Assembly (NCBI GenBank): GCA_963711725.1
Contig: CAVQFO010000020.1
Coordinates: 62,001-126,000 of the forward strand
Reading direction: 5' to 3'
From: CAVQFO01 sp963711725
Lineage (GTDB): Bacteria > Pseudomonadota > Gammaproteobacteria > Nitrococcales > Aquisalimonadaceae
DNA: 64,000 bases
Shown: piece after piece, positions 35,546-49,204 of the stretch
Layout of the letters: each line of letters opens with the position of its first letter
Numbering within the stretch: the stretch's first letter is position 1
Notes under the pieces: generated by a model
Told to the model about the DNA's origin: nothing
Databases searched by the model: none
The model's input: the letters and a program-made list of their open reading frames with translations, nothing else
Position numbers and translations under genes: made by a program

Positions 35546-36577
35546 ATGGTCAAGGTCGGCATCGTCGGAGGAACGGGCTATACGGGCGTCGAACTGCTTC
35601 GACTGCTCGCCCGCCATCCCCAGGCGCGCTTGGAGGTGATCACCTCGCGCGGCCAGGCCGGTACGCCGGTTGCCGACTACTTCCCCAGCCTGCGCGGCCG
35701 TGTGGATATCGCTTTCAGCGAGCCGGACGCGGGTCGGCTGGCGGCATGCGATGTGGTGTTCTTCGCCACGCCCAACGGCACCGCCATGAAGATGGTGCCC
35801 GAACTGCTGGAAGCCGGAACGCGGGTCATCGATCTGGGCGCCGATTTCCGGCTCAAGGACCGGGTCCAATGGGAGCAGTGGTACAAGATGGAACACAGCT
35901 GCCCGGAGCTTCTGGCCGAAGCGGTTTACGGGCTCCCCGAAGTGTTCCGCGAGCAGATTGCCGGGGCCCGGCTGGTGGCCAATCCCGGTTGTTATCCCAC
36001 GTGCGTCGTATTGGGTTATCTGCCGCTGCTGGAGCAGGGGTTGATCGATGTGAACCATCTGATCGCCGACGCCGTCTCCGGTGTGTCCGGCGCCGGGCGC
36101 TCGCCCCAGCTGCGCACGCTGTTCTGCGAGGCCAACGAGAGCTTTTCCGCCTACGGCGCATTCGGCCACCGGCATCACCCGGAGATGGCCCAGACCCTGG
36201 GCCATCTGGCGGGCGGTGACGTGGGCCTGGTGTTCGTGCCCCATCTGGTACCCATGACCCGGGGCATGCACGGCACGCTCTACGGGCGGTTGCGCGATAC
36301 GGGCGTGGATCTGCAGGCCTTGTACGAGCGCCGCTTCGAGTCCGAACCGTTCGTGGATGTCATGCCGGCGGGGTCCCATCCGGACACGCGCAGCGTGCGG
36401 GGGACGAACCTGTGCCGCATCGCCCTGCATCGCCCGCCGGAAAGCGATACGGCGGTGGTGTTGTCGGTGATCGATAACCTCAGCAAGGGCGCGGCCAGCC
36501 AGGCTGTCCAGAATATGAATCTGATGTTGTCCCTGGCTGAAACCGCGGGCCTGGAGGATATCGCTCTGGTACCCTGA
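35546..36577 (+). CDS. argC: N-acetyl-gamma-glutamyl-phosphate reductase
   Basis: A 343-residue NADPH enzyme for the third step of arginine synthesis. The Rossmann loop GIVGGTGYTGVELLRLL opens the protein. The catalytic cysteine is in VANPGCYPTCVVLG near residue 148, followed by DAVSGVSGAGR and the HRHHPEM histidines. The ATG at 35546 is the family start; 30 in-frame codons upstream are not part of it. erpA follows 91 bases later, as in pseudomonads. Confidence 0.97.
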   Translation: MVKVGIVGGTGYTGVELLRLLARHPQARLEVITSRGQAGTPVADYFPSLRGRVDIAFSEPDAGRLAACDVVFFATPNGTAMKMVPELLEAGTRVIDLGADFRLKDRVQWEQWYKMEHSCPELLAEAVYGLPEVFREQIAGARLVANPGCYPTCVVLGYLPLLEQGLIDVNHLIADAVSGVSGAGRSPQLRTLFCEANESFSAYGAFGHRHHPEMAQTLGHLAGGDVGLVFVPHLVPMTRGMHGTLYGRLRDTGVDLQALYERRFESEPFVDVMPAGSHPDTRSVRGTNLCRIALHRPPESDTAVVLSVIDNLSKGAASQAVQNMNLMLSLAETAGLEDIALVP

Positions 36578-36668
36578 ACGAATGGCGGGAAAAATTGACT
36601 AATCCGCTCAGGATATCGAGAATGATATCAGCTCTTACGCAAGCAAAATCCTTGGAGGCGGTACTGCG

Positions 36669-37022
36669 ATGACTGAAGCAGTCGCTGAAATCCCCCAGCC
36701 CTTGAACTTCACCGATAGCGCGGCGAACAAGGTGCTGGAGCTGATTCAGGAAGAGGACAACAACAACCTCAAGTTGCGCGTGTACATCACGGGCGGCGGT
36801 TGTTCGGGGTTCCAGTACGGGTTCACGTTCGATGAGAACATCGAGGACGGGGATACCCAACTTGAAAAGAACGGCGTCACGCTGTTGATCGATCCCATGA
36901 GCTTCCAGTATCTCATGGGATCCGAGATCGACTACGTGGAAGGCATCGAGGGCGCCCAGTTCGTGATCCGCAATCCCAACGCGACCACCACCTGCGGTTG
37001 CGGTTCTTCGTTTTCGGTTTAG
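36669..37022 (+). CDS. erpA: Iron-sulfur cluster insertion protein ErpA
   Basis: A 117-residue A-type Fe-S carrier that delivers clusters to apo-proteins such as IspG. The three conserved cysteines are in GGGCSGFQYGF and TTCGCGSSF. The N-terminus (LNFTDSAANKVLELIQEE) is typical. TTGGAGGCGG lies upstream of the ATG. It is between argC and convergent anmK and is followed by a dispersed hairpin repeat that may terminate both genes. Confidence 0.96.
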   Translation: MTEAVAEIPQPLNFTDSAANKVLELIQEEDNNNLKLRVYITGGGCSGFQYGFTFDENIEDGDTQLEKNGVTLLIDPMSFQYLMGSEIDYVEGIEGAQFVIRNPNATTTCGCGSSFSV

Positions 37023-37040
37023 TTCGCTGCAACGAATGAA

Positions 37041-37109
37041 ATTCGCGGCGGTGAACGCCGCTCCTGCAAGAGATGTGGTTCTGGTAGGAGCGGCGTTCAC
37101 CGCCGCGAA
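37041..37109. repeat. Dispersed inverted-repeat element, minimal copy
   Basis: ATTCGCGGCGGTGAACGCCG (27-base arm from 37041) pairs with GTAGGAGCGGCGTTCACCGC (from 37084), with 16 bases between. This is the outer-arm part of the element at 13804 and 23478 without the internal CACGAAG section. Its hairpin sits between the convergent erpA and anmK stops. Confidence 0.8.
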
Positions 37110-37139
37110 CTCTTCGGGCGTTGCTAAACGCCCATACGA

Positions 37140-38258
37140 TCAGCCTTCTCCAGCACAACTTCCCGGATAGATTCCACCCAGCACCACCGCTTCCCGCGCG
37201 CCGGTGACCGTTGGCAGGTTGCCGGGTTCCCCCATCAGGGTCTGGCGCGCCAACCACGCGAACCCCACCGCTTCAACCCATTCCGGGGCAATGCCCAGGG
37301 CCTCGCAGCTGGTCACTCGGGATGTGGCCAGCAGGATTTCGATCCGCTGCAGCAAATAGGCGTTGTAGGCGCCGCCCCCGCAGATGATTACCTCGGCTGC
37401 CGAGGGCAGGCTGTGTTTGACGCCTTCGGCGACGGTTCGGGCGGTGAGTTCCACCAGCGTGGTCTGGACGTCCCGCGGTGGTATGCCGGGGAAGCGGTCG
37501 AGGTGGGATTCCAGCCAGGCCCTGTTGAAGTGCTCCCGGCCGGTGCTCTTGGGCGGCCTGCGCCTGAAGTAGGGATCGTCGAGCATGGCCTGGAGCAGCG
37601 CGTCGTGGATATGCCCGGCGGCCGCCCATTCCCCGTTGTCATCGAAACGGCGTTTAAGGTGAAGGCCCGCCCAGTGATCCAGCAGCGCGTTGGCGGGGCC
37701 GGTGTCGAAACCCATGATGGGATTACGCCGGGAGGCGGGCAGTGTCGTGAGGTTGGCCATGCCGCCCAGGTTGATGGCGACCCGGTCGGCCGAACGGCTC
37801 CAGAAAAGGCCTTGGTGAAACGCGGGGGCCAGCGGAGCACCTTGCCCGCCCACCGCTACGTCACGGCGACGGAAGTCGGCGACGGTGGTCAATCCCGTGG
37901 TTTGGGCGATGCGATTGGGATCGCCGATCTGAACCGTTGCCGCCGGGCTGCTGTCCGGTGCATGCCAGGCCGTATGACCGTGGGAGCCCACCGCGCGGAT
38001 GTCGTTGTTGCCCGATTCGCGCCGCAGTTGCTGGACGGCTGCGGCAAAGCGCTCGCCCAGTTCCGCGTCCAGGGCGGCCACTTCGTCAAGCGGCGTGCCG
38101 CCTCCCAGTGCGAGCAGCCGCTCCCGAAGCGATTCTTCGTAAGGAATGGACAGCGCCTGAATCAGGCGGGGCCGCCCTCGCGGGGTGAAGCTCACCAGCG
38201 CCGCATCGATGCCGTCCAGGCTGGTCCCGGACATCAGCCCGATGTAGCGCTCCTCCAT
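37140..38258 (-). CDS. anmK: Anhydro-N-acetylmuramic acid kinase
   Basis: A 372-residue kinase that opens and phosphorylates 1,6-anhydro-MurNAc during peptidoglycan recycling. The N-terminus GLMSGTSLDGIDAALVSF is the family phosphate motif. ADFRRRDVAVGGQGAPLAPAFH, NLGGMANLT and GFDTGPANALLD are all present. It is 14 bases downstream of the M23 peptidase gene; both act on the cell wall. The ATG at 38258 gives the family start. Confidence 0.96.
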   Translation of the reverse strand: MEERYIGLMSGTSLDGIDAALVSFTPRGRPRLIQALSIPYEESLRERLLALGGGTPLDEVAALDAELGERFAAAVQQLRRESGNNDIRAVGSHGHTAWHAPDSSPAATVQIGDPNRIAQTTGLTTVADFRRRDVAVGGQGAPLAPAFHQGLFWSRSADRVAINLGGMANLTTLPASRRNPIMGFDTGPANALLDHWAGLHLKRRFDDNGEWAAAGHIHDALLQAMLDDPYFRRRPPKSTGREHFNRAWLESHLDRFPGIPPRDVQTTLVELTARTVAEGVKHSLPSAAEVIICGGGAYNAYLLQRIEILLATSRVTSCEALGIAPEWVEAVGFAWLARQTLMGEPGNLPTVTGAREAVVLGGIYPGSCAGEG

Positions 38259-38272
38259 GGCTTTGCCTTTCC

Positions 38273-39694
38273 CTATCGCGGTGTGTCGTTGGCCGCTACG
38301 GTCTGCTGGCGGTTCAGGACATCCAGTTGGGCGACCAGGGAGCCGGTCTTTGCCAGGAAATCGGCCTTGTATTTGTCGGCGATGGGCTGTGCATCCGGCA
38401 AGTGCACGGTCAGCGGGTTGTGGTGTACGCCGTTGATCCGGAATTCGTAGTGCAGATGCGGTCCCGTGGCCAGCCCGGACATTCCCACGTAGCCGATGGT
38501 CTGGCCCTGGCGCACGTGGCTGCCCACGTGGAAGCCCCGAGCGTAGGCGGACATGTGTGCATACAAAGTGGAGTACTTGACTCCGTGTTTGATGACGATG
38601 GTCCGGCCGTAGCCGCCCTTGCGCGCTCGCCAGATGATCTTGCCGTCGCCGGAAGCACGGATCGGCGTGCCGGTGGAGGCAGCGTAGTCCACCCCCTCGT
38701 GAGGCCTGCAAACGCCCAGGATCGGGTGGCAGCGACTCTTGGTGAAGCGCGAGCTGATGCGTCGGAAATCCACCGGCGTGCGCAGGAATTCCTTGCGCAT
38801 GCTGTGGCCGTCCGGGCTGTAGTAGTCGGTTTCCCCGTCGGGCCGGGTATAACGAACGGCGCGGAAGGAGCGGCCCTGGTTGACGAATTCGGCGGCAATT
38901 ATGTCACCGTCGCCGATTTTCTCGCCGTCGCGGAAACGCTCTTCATAGATGACGATGAATCGATCACCCGCGCGGATGTCCAGCGCGAAGTCCACGTCCC
39001 AGCCGAAGATCCCGGCCAGTTCCATGATCAGGCGCTCGTTCAGCCCGGCGTTCTTGCCCGCCATATACAGAGACGAATCAATGACCCCCGCCGTATGGGT
39101 GAGGCGATGCTCGATGGGGGTTTCGGTGACCTGCGACTGGAAGCTGTCGCCATCGCGGGTGATGGTGAGTACCCGGGTTTCATCCATGCGATAGCGGAGT
39201 GCGGCCAAGCCGCCCTGGTCGCCGGTGCGGTAGCCGATTTCCTCGCCCGGGAAGATGCGGGTCAATGCCTTCCTGGCTTCGTCATCAACACTGAGGGCGG
39301 CGTGCAGGTCGCGCGGACTCAGGCCGGCGCGATGGAAGATCGCAGCCAGGCTGTCGCCGGTCTTGACTCTGACGGTATCCCATTTGACGGGTGGTTCGGG
39401 TTGTGGCGCCGGTTCCGCTTTGGCGATCGTGGCTGTGGCCGGGCGCGCCGGCAATACCAGATCCTGTTGGGCGCGCGCGGCGGCCTCGGGCCCCACGGGG
39501 GCGGGAGCCGCGGCCTCCGGGGTGTGGGTGCGGACCGCAGAGGCATCGTGGCCGCCGGCCAGCGAGAGAACCAGCGCGGCCACGCCGGCTGAGGCTCCCA
39601 GCGCAAACCAGTGGTGCTTCTTCATGCGGGGCCCGGGCCCCTTGGCCCCGGCGCGGGATTTGAAGTCCAGTTGAGTCAATTTGGGTGGCCTCAC
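38273..39694 (-). CDS. M23 family peptidoglycan DD-metalloendopeptidase (MepM-like)
   Basis: A cell wall endopeptidase of about 473 residues. An N-terminal signal-anchor (HWFALGASAGVAALVLSLAGG) is followed by a LysM/OapA-like region (TVRVKTGDSLAAIFHRAGLS) and the C-terminal LytM domain. Zinc ligands are visible in HEGVDYAA (HX3D) and GPHLHYEF (HXH). The GTG at 39694 has AAGGA upstream; ATG at 39625 and 39730 are alternatives. It is divergent from tyrS and in line with anmK, the same order as in Pseudomonas. Confidence 0.92.
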   Translation of the reverse strand: MRPPKLTQLDFKSRAGAKGPGPRMKKHHWFALGASAGVAALVLSLAGGHDASAVRTHTPEAAAPAPVGPEAAARAQQDLVLPARPATATIAKAEPAPQPEPPVKWDTVRVKTGDSLAAIFHRAGLSPRDLHAALSVDDEARKALTRIFPGEEIGYRTGDQGGLAALRYRMDETRVLTITRDGDSFQSQVTETPIEHRLTHTAGVIDSSLYMAGKNAGLNERLIMELAGIFGWDVDFALDIRAGDRFIVIYEERFRDGEKIGDGDIIAAEFVNQGRSFRAVRYTRPDGETDYYSPDGHSMRKEFLRTPVDFRRISSRFTKSRCHPILGVCRPHEGVDYAASTGTPIRASGDGKIIWRARKGGYGRTIVIKHGVKYSTLYAHMSAYARGFHVGSHVRQGQTIGYVGMSGLATGPHLHYEFRINGVHHNPLTVHLPDAQPIADKYKADFLAKTGSLVAQLDVLNRQQTVAANDTPR

Positions 39695-39917
39695 GGCGGT
39701 TGATCCTTGCGCCCTTATGTCAAGGCACATTATCCAGTCATATGTTCTTGGTCAATGGCCTAGCGGCGCCACTGCAAGCACTTTCTGAGAAACAGCTGAT
39801 CCCGGCCTCAGTTTATGCTCAAGCCGCGGCAAAAATCATCACCGGCCTGTGCCCCGTGTGCGCGGGTTCGCGTTTTGGTTAGAATTCGGGCCCTGACAAA
39901 GGACTTGGAGACGGCCG

Positions 39918-41117
39918 ATGACCGAAATTAGCGACGCCCTCGACATAATAAGGAGAGGAGCCGAAGAAATCCTGGTCGAACAGGAGCTCGTGGAACGGCT
40001 CAAGGAAGGGCGGCCCCTGCGCATCAAGGCCGGCTTCGATCCCACGGCACCGGATCTCCACGTGGGGCACACGGTGCTGATCAACAAGCTGCGGCAGTTT
40101 CAGGATCTGGGCCACGAGGTGCTGTTCCTGATCGGGGATTTCACCGCCATGATCGGCGATCCCACCGGCAAGAGCGCCACGCGCAAGCCCCTGACCCGCG
40201 ACGAGGTGATCGACAACGCCCGCACCTATGAGGAGCAGATCTTCAAAATCCTCGACCCGGAGCGCACGTTGGTGGTCTTCAACTCAAGCTGGATGAACGA
40301 GCTTTCCGCCGCGGACCTGATTGCCTTGGCCGCGAAGCACACCGTCGCACGCATGCTTGAGAGGGACGATTTCCACAAGCGCTATACCTCGGGCCAGCCC
40401 ATCGCCGTCCACGAATTCCTCTATCCCCTGGTCCAGGGTTACGACTCGGTGGCCCTGAAGGCCGACGTGGAGTTGGGCGGCACGGACCAGAAGTTCAACC
40501 TGTTGGTGGGGCGGCAGTTGCAGGAGGCCTACGGCCAGAAGCCGCAAGTGGTGCTGACCATGCCCATCCTCGAGGGGCTGGACGGCGTCCAGAAGATGTC
40601 GAAGTCTCTCAACAACTATATAGGCATCAAGGAGCCGCCGGACGAGATGTTCGGCAAGGTGATGTCGGTGTCCGACGATCTGATGTGGCGCTATTTCGAG
40701 CTGTTGAGCCTCCGGCCGCTGGAGGAAGTGGACGGCTATCGCAGGCAGATCGCCGACGGCGCCAATCCGCGCGACATCAAATTCCTCCTGGCCGAGGAGA
40801 TCGTGGGGCGGTTCCATGACTCCGCCGCTGCGGCCAGAGCGCGGGAATCGTTCGTGGCCCGATTCCAGAAGGGGGCGATGCCCGACGACATTCCTGAGCT
40901 CGATGTCCCCGGCCGCGACGGGGCATTGTCCCTGCCTGCGCTGTTGAAGGAGGCAGGCCTGACGCCCAGTACCTCCGAGGCAATGCGGATGATCAAGCAG
41001 GGGGCGGTTCGGATCGATGGCGAAAGAGTCGCCGACCCGGGCCTGGAACTGGCCTCCGGCAGTACCCATGTATACCAAGTCGGCAAGCGCCGGTTCGCTC
41101 GCGTGACGATCCTGTGA
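39918..41117 (+). CDS. tyrS: Tyrosyl-tRNA synthetase
   Basis: A 399-residue class I aminoacyl-tRNA synthetase of the TyrRZ type. The HIGH motif appears as HVGH in DLHVGHTVLI near residue 51, and the KMSKS loop as KMSKSLNN near residue 231. A C-terminal S4 RNA-binding domain follows (AMRMIKQGAVRIDGERV). Tyrosine-contact residues lie in QGYDSVALKADVELGGTDQ. It is directly upstream of the rRNA operon, whose promoters begin 10 bases after the stop. Confidence 0.97.
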   Translation: MTEISDALDIIRRGAEEILVEQELVERLKEGRPLRIKAGFDPTAPDLHVGHTVLINKLRQFQDLGHEVLFLIGDFTAMIGDPTGKSATRKPLTRDEVIDNARTYEEQIFKILDPERTLVVFNSSWMNELSAADLIALAAKHTVARMLERDDFHKRYTSGQPIAVHEFLYPLVQGYDSVALKADVELGGTDQKFNLLVGRQLQEAYGQKPQVVLTMPILEGLDGVQKMSKSLNNYIGIKEPPDEMFGKVMSVSDDLMWRYFELLSLRPLEEVDGYRRQIADGANPRDIKFLLAEEIVGRFHDSAAAARARESFVARFQKGAMPDDIPELDVPGRDGALSLPALLKEAGLTPSTSEAMRMIKQGAVRIDGERVADPGLELASGSTHVYQVGKRRFARVTIL

Positions 41118-41126
41118 AAAAAGGGC

Positions 41127-41154
41127 TTGACGGGGGCTCCTGAATCACTAGAAT
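41127..41154 (+). promoter_or_regulatory. rRNA operon promoter 1
   Basis: -35 TTGACG (41127-41132) and -10 TAGAAT (41149-41154), 16 bases apart, followed by a GC-rich discriminator (GGCGCCC) typical of stringently controlled rRNA promoters. It begins 10 bases after the tyrS stop. Confidence 0.7.
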
Positions 41155-41225
41155 GGCGCCCTCGTCTCGCGGAGCCGGGACATTCGGAAGCCAGGAATCA
41201 CGCGGCTTTCGGCGGAAAAAGGGAC

Positions 41226-41253
41226 TTGACGACAAGGCGAATGAGTTTATAAT
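41226..41253 (+). promoter_or_regulatory. rRNA operon promoter 2
   Basis: -35 TTGACG (41226-41231) and perfect -10 TATAAT (41248-41253) with a 16-base spacer and a TCGCC discriminator. Confidence 0.8.
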
Positions 41254-41308
41254 TCGCCTTCCCTGGACGGGGCCACAGCGGCCCGGCTCGGGGGCCTCGA
41301 AAGAGGTG

Positions 41309-41336
41309 TTGACAACGGGGCGACATCAGCTACAAT
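41309..41336 (+). promoter_or_regulatory. rRNA operon promoter 3
   Basis: Perfect -35 TTGACA (41309-41314) and -10 TACAAT (41331-41336), 16-base spacer, GCGCG discriminator. It is the closest promoter to 16S. Confidence 0.8.
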
Positions 41337-41366
41337 GCGCGTCCCGCTTGAGGCGAAAGCCCAAGC

Positions 41367-41405
41367 AGCTCTTTAAAAAATTGGATCAGATAACTTGTGT
41401 GGGTG
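41367..41405 (+). promoter_or_regulatory. rRNA leader boxA and pre-16S RNase III stem (5' half)
   Basis: GCTCTTTAAAAA (41368-41379) matches the boxA antitermination signal bound by NusB/NusE. The following GATCAGATAACTTGTGTGGG segment is complementary to CCCACACAAGTTATCTGATC after the 16S gene (43100-43119), giving the long stem cut by RNase III during 16S maturation. Confidence 0.8.
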
Positions 41406-41527
41406 CTTGCGTCGACAGTGAAGATGCACAAAAAATCTTCGACGCAAACGCAAGTACCTCAAGTTCACTTGAGTAATTCTTGCTTACGGTCGAGCCAAGA
41501 TTAGTCACCTTAAGTGACAGCAGTATT

Positions 41528-43067
<1,540 letters not shown>

Positions 43068-43134
43068 AAAGAGTTGCATCCCAACTCCGGCGCAAGTACC
43101 CACACAAGTTATCTGATCAATGAGTCTCGACCGC

Positions 43135-43211
43135 GGGTCTGTAGCTCAGTTGGTCAGAGCGCACCCCTGATAAGGGTGAGGTCGGTGGTTCAAATCCACC
43201 CAGACCCACCA
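43135..43211 (+). tRNA. tRNA-Ile (anticodon GAT)
   Basis: A 77-nucleotide tRNA in the 16S-23S spacer. The acceptor pairs GGGTCTG with CAGACCC, the anticodon loop CTGATAA carries GAT, the T-loop is GGTTCAAATCC, and CCA is encoded. Confidence 0.97.
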
Positions 43212-43244
43212 CCTTATCCCCAGCCGGGGTGAGGTGTCCTGCAT

Positions 43245-43320
43245 GGGGCCATAGCTCAGCTGGGAGAGCACCTGCTTTGCAAGCAGGGGGTCGTCGGTTC
43301 GATCCCGACTGGCTCCACCA
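43245..43320 (+). tRNA. tRNA-Ala (anticodon TGC)
   Basis: A 76-nucleotide tRNA, second in the spacer. The acceptor GGGGCCA pairs with TGGCTCC (one wobble), the anticodon loop TTTGCAA carries TGC, the T-loop is GGTTCGATCC, and CCA is encoded. The Ile-Ala order is the usual one in gammaproteobacteria. Confidence 0.97.
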
Positions 43321-43408
43321 TCTCCCCTCTGATCCGCTGAGTGGCGAGGCCAAAAGTGAGCGCTTCAATCGGAGTGTTCACTTCTGGCCTTAACGGCCGG
43401 AAGAGACT

Positions 43409-43437
43409 GGCTCTTTAAAAATTCGGAAAGTTGTTCA
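43409..43437 (+). promoter_or_regulatory. Spacer boxA and pre-23S processing stem (5' half)
   Basis: GGCTCTTTAAAAA repeats the boxA signal ahead of 23S. The adjacent CGGAAAGTTGTTCAAG is complementary to CTTGAACAACTTTCCG at about 46437-46452, forming the RNase III stem around 23S. Confidence 0.75.
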
Positions 43438-43502
43438 AGCGCATTAGGCATGTTGCATTCGTGGAGCCAGCGCCTGTAATCCCAGAACGCTTGGGGTTAT
43501 AT

Positions 43503-46386
<2,884 letters not shown>

Positions 46387-46498
46387 ATAACACCCAAGTA
46401 TTTTGGGTGGCGCTTCACAAATTGCGACATGCCAAACTTGAACAACTTTCCGATTTCACGGCCGACGGCCCAAAGCCGTTGGCAAGCGTGAGCCAGTT

Positions 46499-46618
46499 TG
46501 CCTGGCGACAATAGCGAGTAGGAACCACCCGATCCCATCCCGAACTCGGAAGTGAAACTACTCAGCGCCGATGATAGTGCGGCCTCGCTGTCGTGCGAAA
46601 GTAGGACATCGCCAGGCG
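46499..46618 (+). rRNA. rrf: 5S ribosomal RNA
   Basis: A 120-nucleotide 5S RNA. It starts TGCCTGGCGACAATAGCGAG, carries CCCATCCCGAACTCGGAAGT in loop A/helix III, and ends with GCCAGGC pairing the 5' end. It follows 23S by about 110 bases. Confidence 0.95.
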
Positions 46619-46629
46619 CTTAACGCGAA

Positions 46630-46660
46630 CCCCCGGCAGCATAGCTGTCGGGGGTTTTTT
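46630..46660 (+). terminator. rRNA operon terminator
   Basis: CCCCCGGCAG and CTGTCGGGGG form a 10-bp stem (one G-T pair) with a five-base loop, followed by six T's. It lies 11 bases after 5S. Confidence 0.9.
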
Positions 46661-46885
46661 GTTTCTTCGATTCAAGTGATGGGCGTTGCAACGGCGCCTG
46701 CTTCCCCACGCGCGCCGACCGTCCAGCTTGCCGGATTACTGTGCCCGGTTGTAGTGGGGCTCGGCTGCGCCCCCCGGATTTGCTATCTTCCAGCATTGGC
46801 CTTGATGCATCCGTGTATCGCATCGAAGGCCCTTGGCCGGGGTCCCGGCGAGGATGCGCGAAATCGCAATTGGAGATCCATCTGG

Positions 46886-48194
46886 ATGACCGCCAAACCG
46901 CAGGATCAGGTGCAAGGGTTGCTGGGCTTTATCGACGCAGGCCCCAGTCCCTGGCACGTCGTGGACGAGGCTACATCGCAACTTGAATCGAATGGCTTTA
47001 CCCGGCTTCGCGAGACCGAAACCTGGACTTTGCAGCCAGGTCGCCGCTATTTCGTGGTTCGGGACGGCTCCACGCTGATTGCCTTTACGGTGGGCGACGG
47101 TCTGGCGGAAGGCGGGTTCCATGTCATCGGCGCACACACGGACTCGCCAACGCTCAGGGTGAAGCCTGCGGGAGCAGTGGAACGCGCACCCATGGCAACT
47201 GTCAGCGTCGAGATCTACGGCGGTCCCATCCTTGCGACATTCGCGGATCGCGATCTGACCTTGGCCGGTCGAGTGATTGCCCGGGACGAAGAGGGCGCCC
47301 TGCACTCCCATCTTGTGCATTTTCGGAAGCCCTTGTTCCGTCTCGCCAATCCGGCGATCCATCTAAACCGCAACGTCAACGAGCAAGGTCTGCGATTCGA
47401 CGCCCAGGAGGAATTGGTACCCCTCTTGGGGGCTTTAAGCGAACAGGTGCCCCCCCAGCGCCGGTTTCGGGATACGCTCGCGGAGTACGTGGGGCTCGAT
47501 TCGGGGCAAATCCTGTCCTGGGAACTGGCGGCGGCCGATACACAGCCGGCAGCGCTCTTCGGCATCGATCAGGAATATATCGCGGCGCCGCGATTGGACA
47601 ATCTGGCCTCGTGCCACGCGGCGCTTACGGCGCTGCTCGGGGCTGCAGACGACGGACGCCCGGGTGTGAACCTGATCGCGCTATTCGATCACGAGGAAGT
47701 GGGTAGCGAGAGCTACAAGGGCGCACAGGGGTCGTTCCTGGAGGACGCTCTGATTCGGATCGCCGAGTCGCTGGGGATCGACGGTGGCCGCTATCGGCAG
47801 ACCCTGGCCAAGAGCTTGGTTCTAAGCGCCGACATGGCCCACGGCTTCCATCCCGCGTACGGCCGATTCTATGAAAACGACCATCAAGTCCTGGTCAATG
47901 GGGGGCCCGGTGATCAAGATCAACGCCAAGCAACGATACGCCACCGACGCCGTTGCCGAGGCCTACTTCCAGGATCTTTGTGAGAGACACGAGATTCCCT
48001 GCCAAAAGTACGTCCACCGCAACGACTTGCCTTGCGGCAGCACCATTGGCCCGATCACAGCGGCCCGGGCCGGGATTCGGTGTATAGACGTGGGCAATCC
48101 CATGTGGTCCATGCATAGCGCCCGTGAAAGCGCAGGCGCTCTGGATCACCCGCATATGATCGCGGCGATGACCCACTTTTTCGGCGATCGGTAG
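46886..48194 (+). pseudogene. apeB: M18 family aminopeptidase, interrupted by a +1 frameshift
   Basis: A zinc aminopeptidase of the aspartyl aminopeptidase/M18 family. The first frame carries FIDAGPSPWHVVDEA, VIGAHTDSPTLRVKP with zinc ligands, NLIALFDHEEVGSES and SADMAHGFHPAYG, then loses homology after VLVNGGP. The downstream frame continues exactly with GGPVIKINAKQRYATDAVAE and ends in DVGNPMWSMHSARESAG...HPHMIAAMTHFF. One extra G in the run GGGGGG at 47900-47905 accounts for the shift; corrected length is about 435 residues, normal for the family. A real pseudogene, phase variation in the G-tract, or a sequencing error are all possible. Confidence 0.87.
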
Positions 48195-48202
48195 CGCGGG
48201 CC

Positions 48203-49204
48203 ATGGGGAATCCTCAGAACCAGGATGACCGGACACGGCGACTTCTCGAGGCGTTGAGCGATGGTCGCTTTCATTCGGGAGAGGAGTTGGGGGCGTGCCT
48301 CGGCACTACGCGGGCTGGCGTCTGGAAGCAGCTCAGGCGCCTGCGTGATATCGGTATCGAGGTGGACGCGGTGCGCGGCAGGGGCTACCGCTTGCCTGCG
48401 CCGGTGGAGCTGCTGGATGCAGCAAGGATTACCGAAGGTTTGAGCGAGCGGCTTCAGGCCACCTTGGGCGGCGTGTCGGTGGTATTGACCACGGCGTCCA
48501 CTAACCAGGACCTGCTGGTGCGTGCGCGGCAGGGCGGCGAATCAGAGGCGTTGCTCGCTGAAATGCAAACTGCCGGCCGCGGTCGTTGGGGCCGCCCCTG
48601 GCACTCGCCCTTTGGCGCCAATCTCTACATGTCTCTGCTGTGGCCTTTGCAGTTGGGCAAAGGCGCTCAGGGGTTGAGCATCGCGCTGGGAGCGGCTGTC
48701 GCCGGCGCCTTGGATTCCCTGGGCGCGGACGTGCGCGTGAAATGGCCCAACGACATTCTCGCCCGTGGTGCGAAATTGGGTGGGATCCTCTTGGAGGTGG
48801 TCGGCGACCCGCACGGCGCGTGCCGCCTGGTCGCCGGTATCGGCCTGAATATCGATTTGCCGCCCGCCGCCCGTGAACCTATCGATCAAGCGGTCTCCGA
48901 CTTGCGGACCGCCGTCGACGGCCGGGTCCCCGGCCGCAACGAAGTTGCGGCGCTTCTGATCGAGGCGCTGGTCAACGCCTTGGAGACGTTTGAAGCCCAA
49001 GGTCTGGCCCCGTTCATCGAGGCCTGGAATCGGTTCGACGCCCTGGCGGGCCACACCGTCACCCTGGATCTCGGTACGGACACCCGCGTCGGCCGCGTTC
49101 TAGGAGTGGACGAACACGGCCAGTTGCTAATTGATGACGGGCGCCGGACTCAGGCTTTCGCCAGCGGTGAGGCGCGGATTCGCAAAGATGACCTTCCTGC
49201 TTGA
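48203..49204 (+). CDS. birA: Biotin-protein ligase / biotin operon repressor
   Basis: A 333-residue bifunctional BirA. An N-terminal winged helix (LGTTRAGVWKQLRRLRDIGI) indicates DNA binding and repression of biotin genes. The ligase domain has the biotinyl-AMP loop AGRGRWGRPWHSPFG, KWPNDILARGAKLGGIL and the C-terminal SH3-like cap. It attaches biotin to carboxylases such as AccB. It begins 8 bases after the aminopeptidase stop and its 3' end overlaps coaX by 17 bases. Confidence 0.96.
   Translation: MGNPQNQDDRTRRLLEALSDGRFHSGEELGACLGTTRAGVWKQLRRLRDIGIEVDAVRGRGYRLPAPVELLDAARITEGLSERLQATLGGVSVVLTTASTNQDLLVRARQGGESEALLAEMQTAGRGRWGRPWHSPFGANLYMSLLWPLQLGKGAQGLSIALGAAVAGALDSLGADVRVKWPNDILARGAKLGGILLEVVGDPHGACRLVAGIGLNIDLPPAAREPIDQAVSDLRTAVDGRVPGRNEVAALLIEALVNALETFEAQGLAPFIEAWNRFDALAGHTVTLDLGTDTRVGRVLGVDEHGQLLIDDGRRTQAFASGEARIRKDDLPA

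Noticed and set aside
46571..46885. Aminopeptidase frame extending upstream into 5S rRNA and its terminator
   Set aside because: The family N-terminus begins at 46886; the extension overlaps 5S and the rRNA terminator.
47871..48194. Separate small gene starting MKTTIKSWSMGG
   Set aside because: It is the 3' part of the M18 aminopeptidase after the frameshift, not an independent gene.
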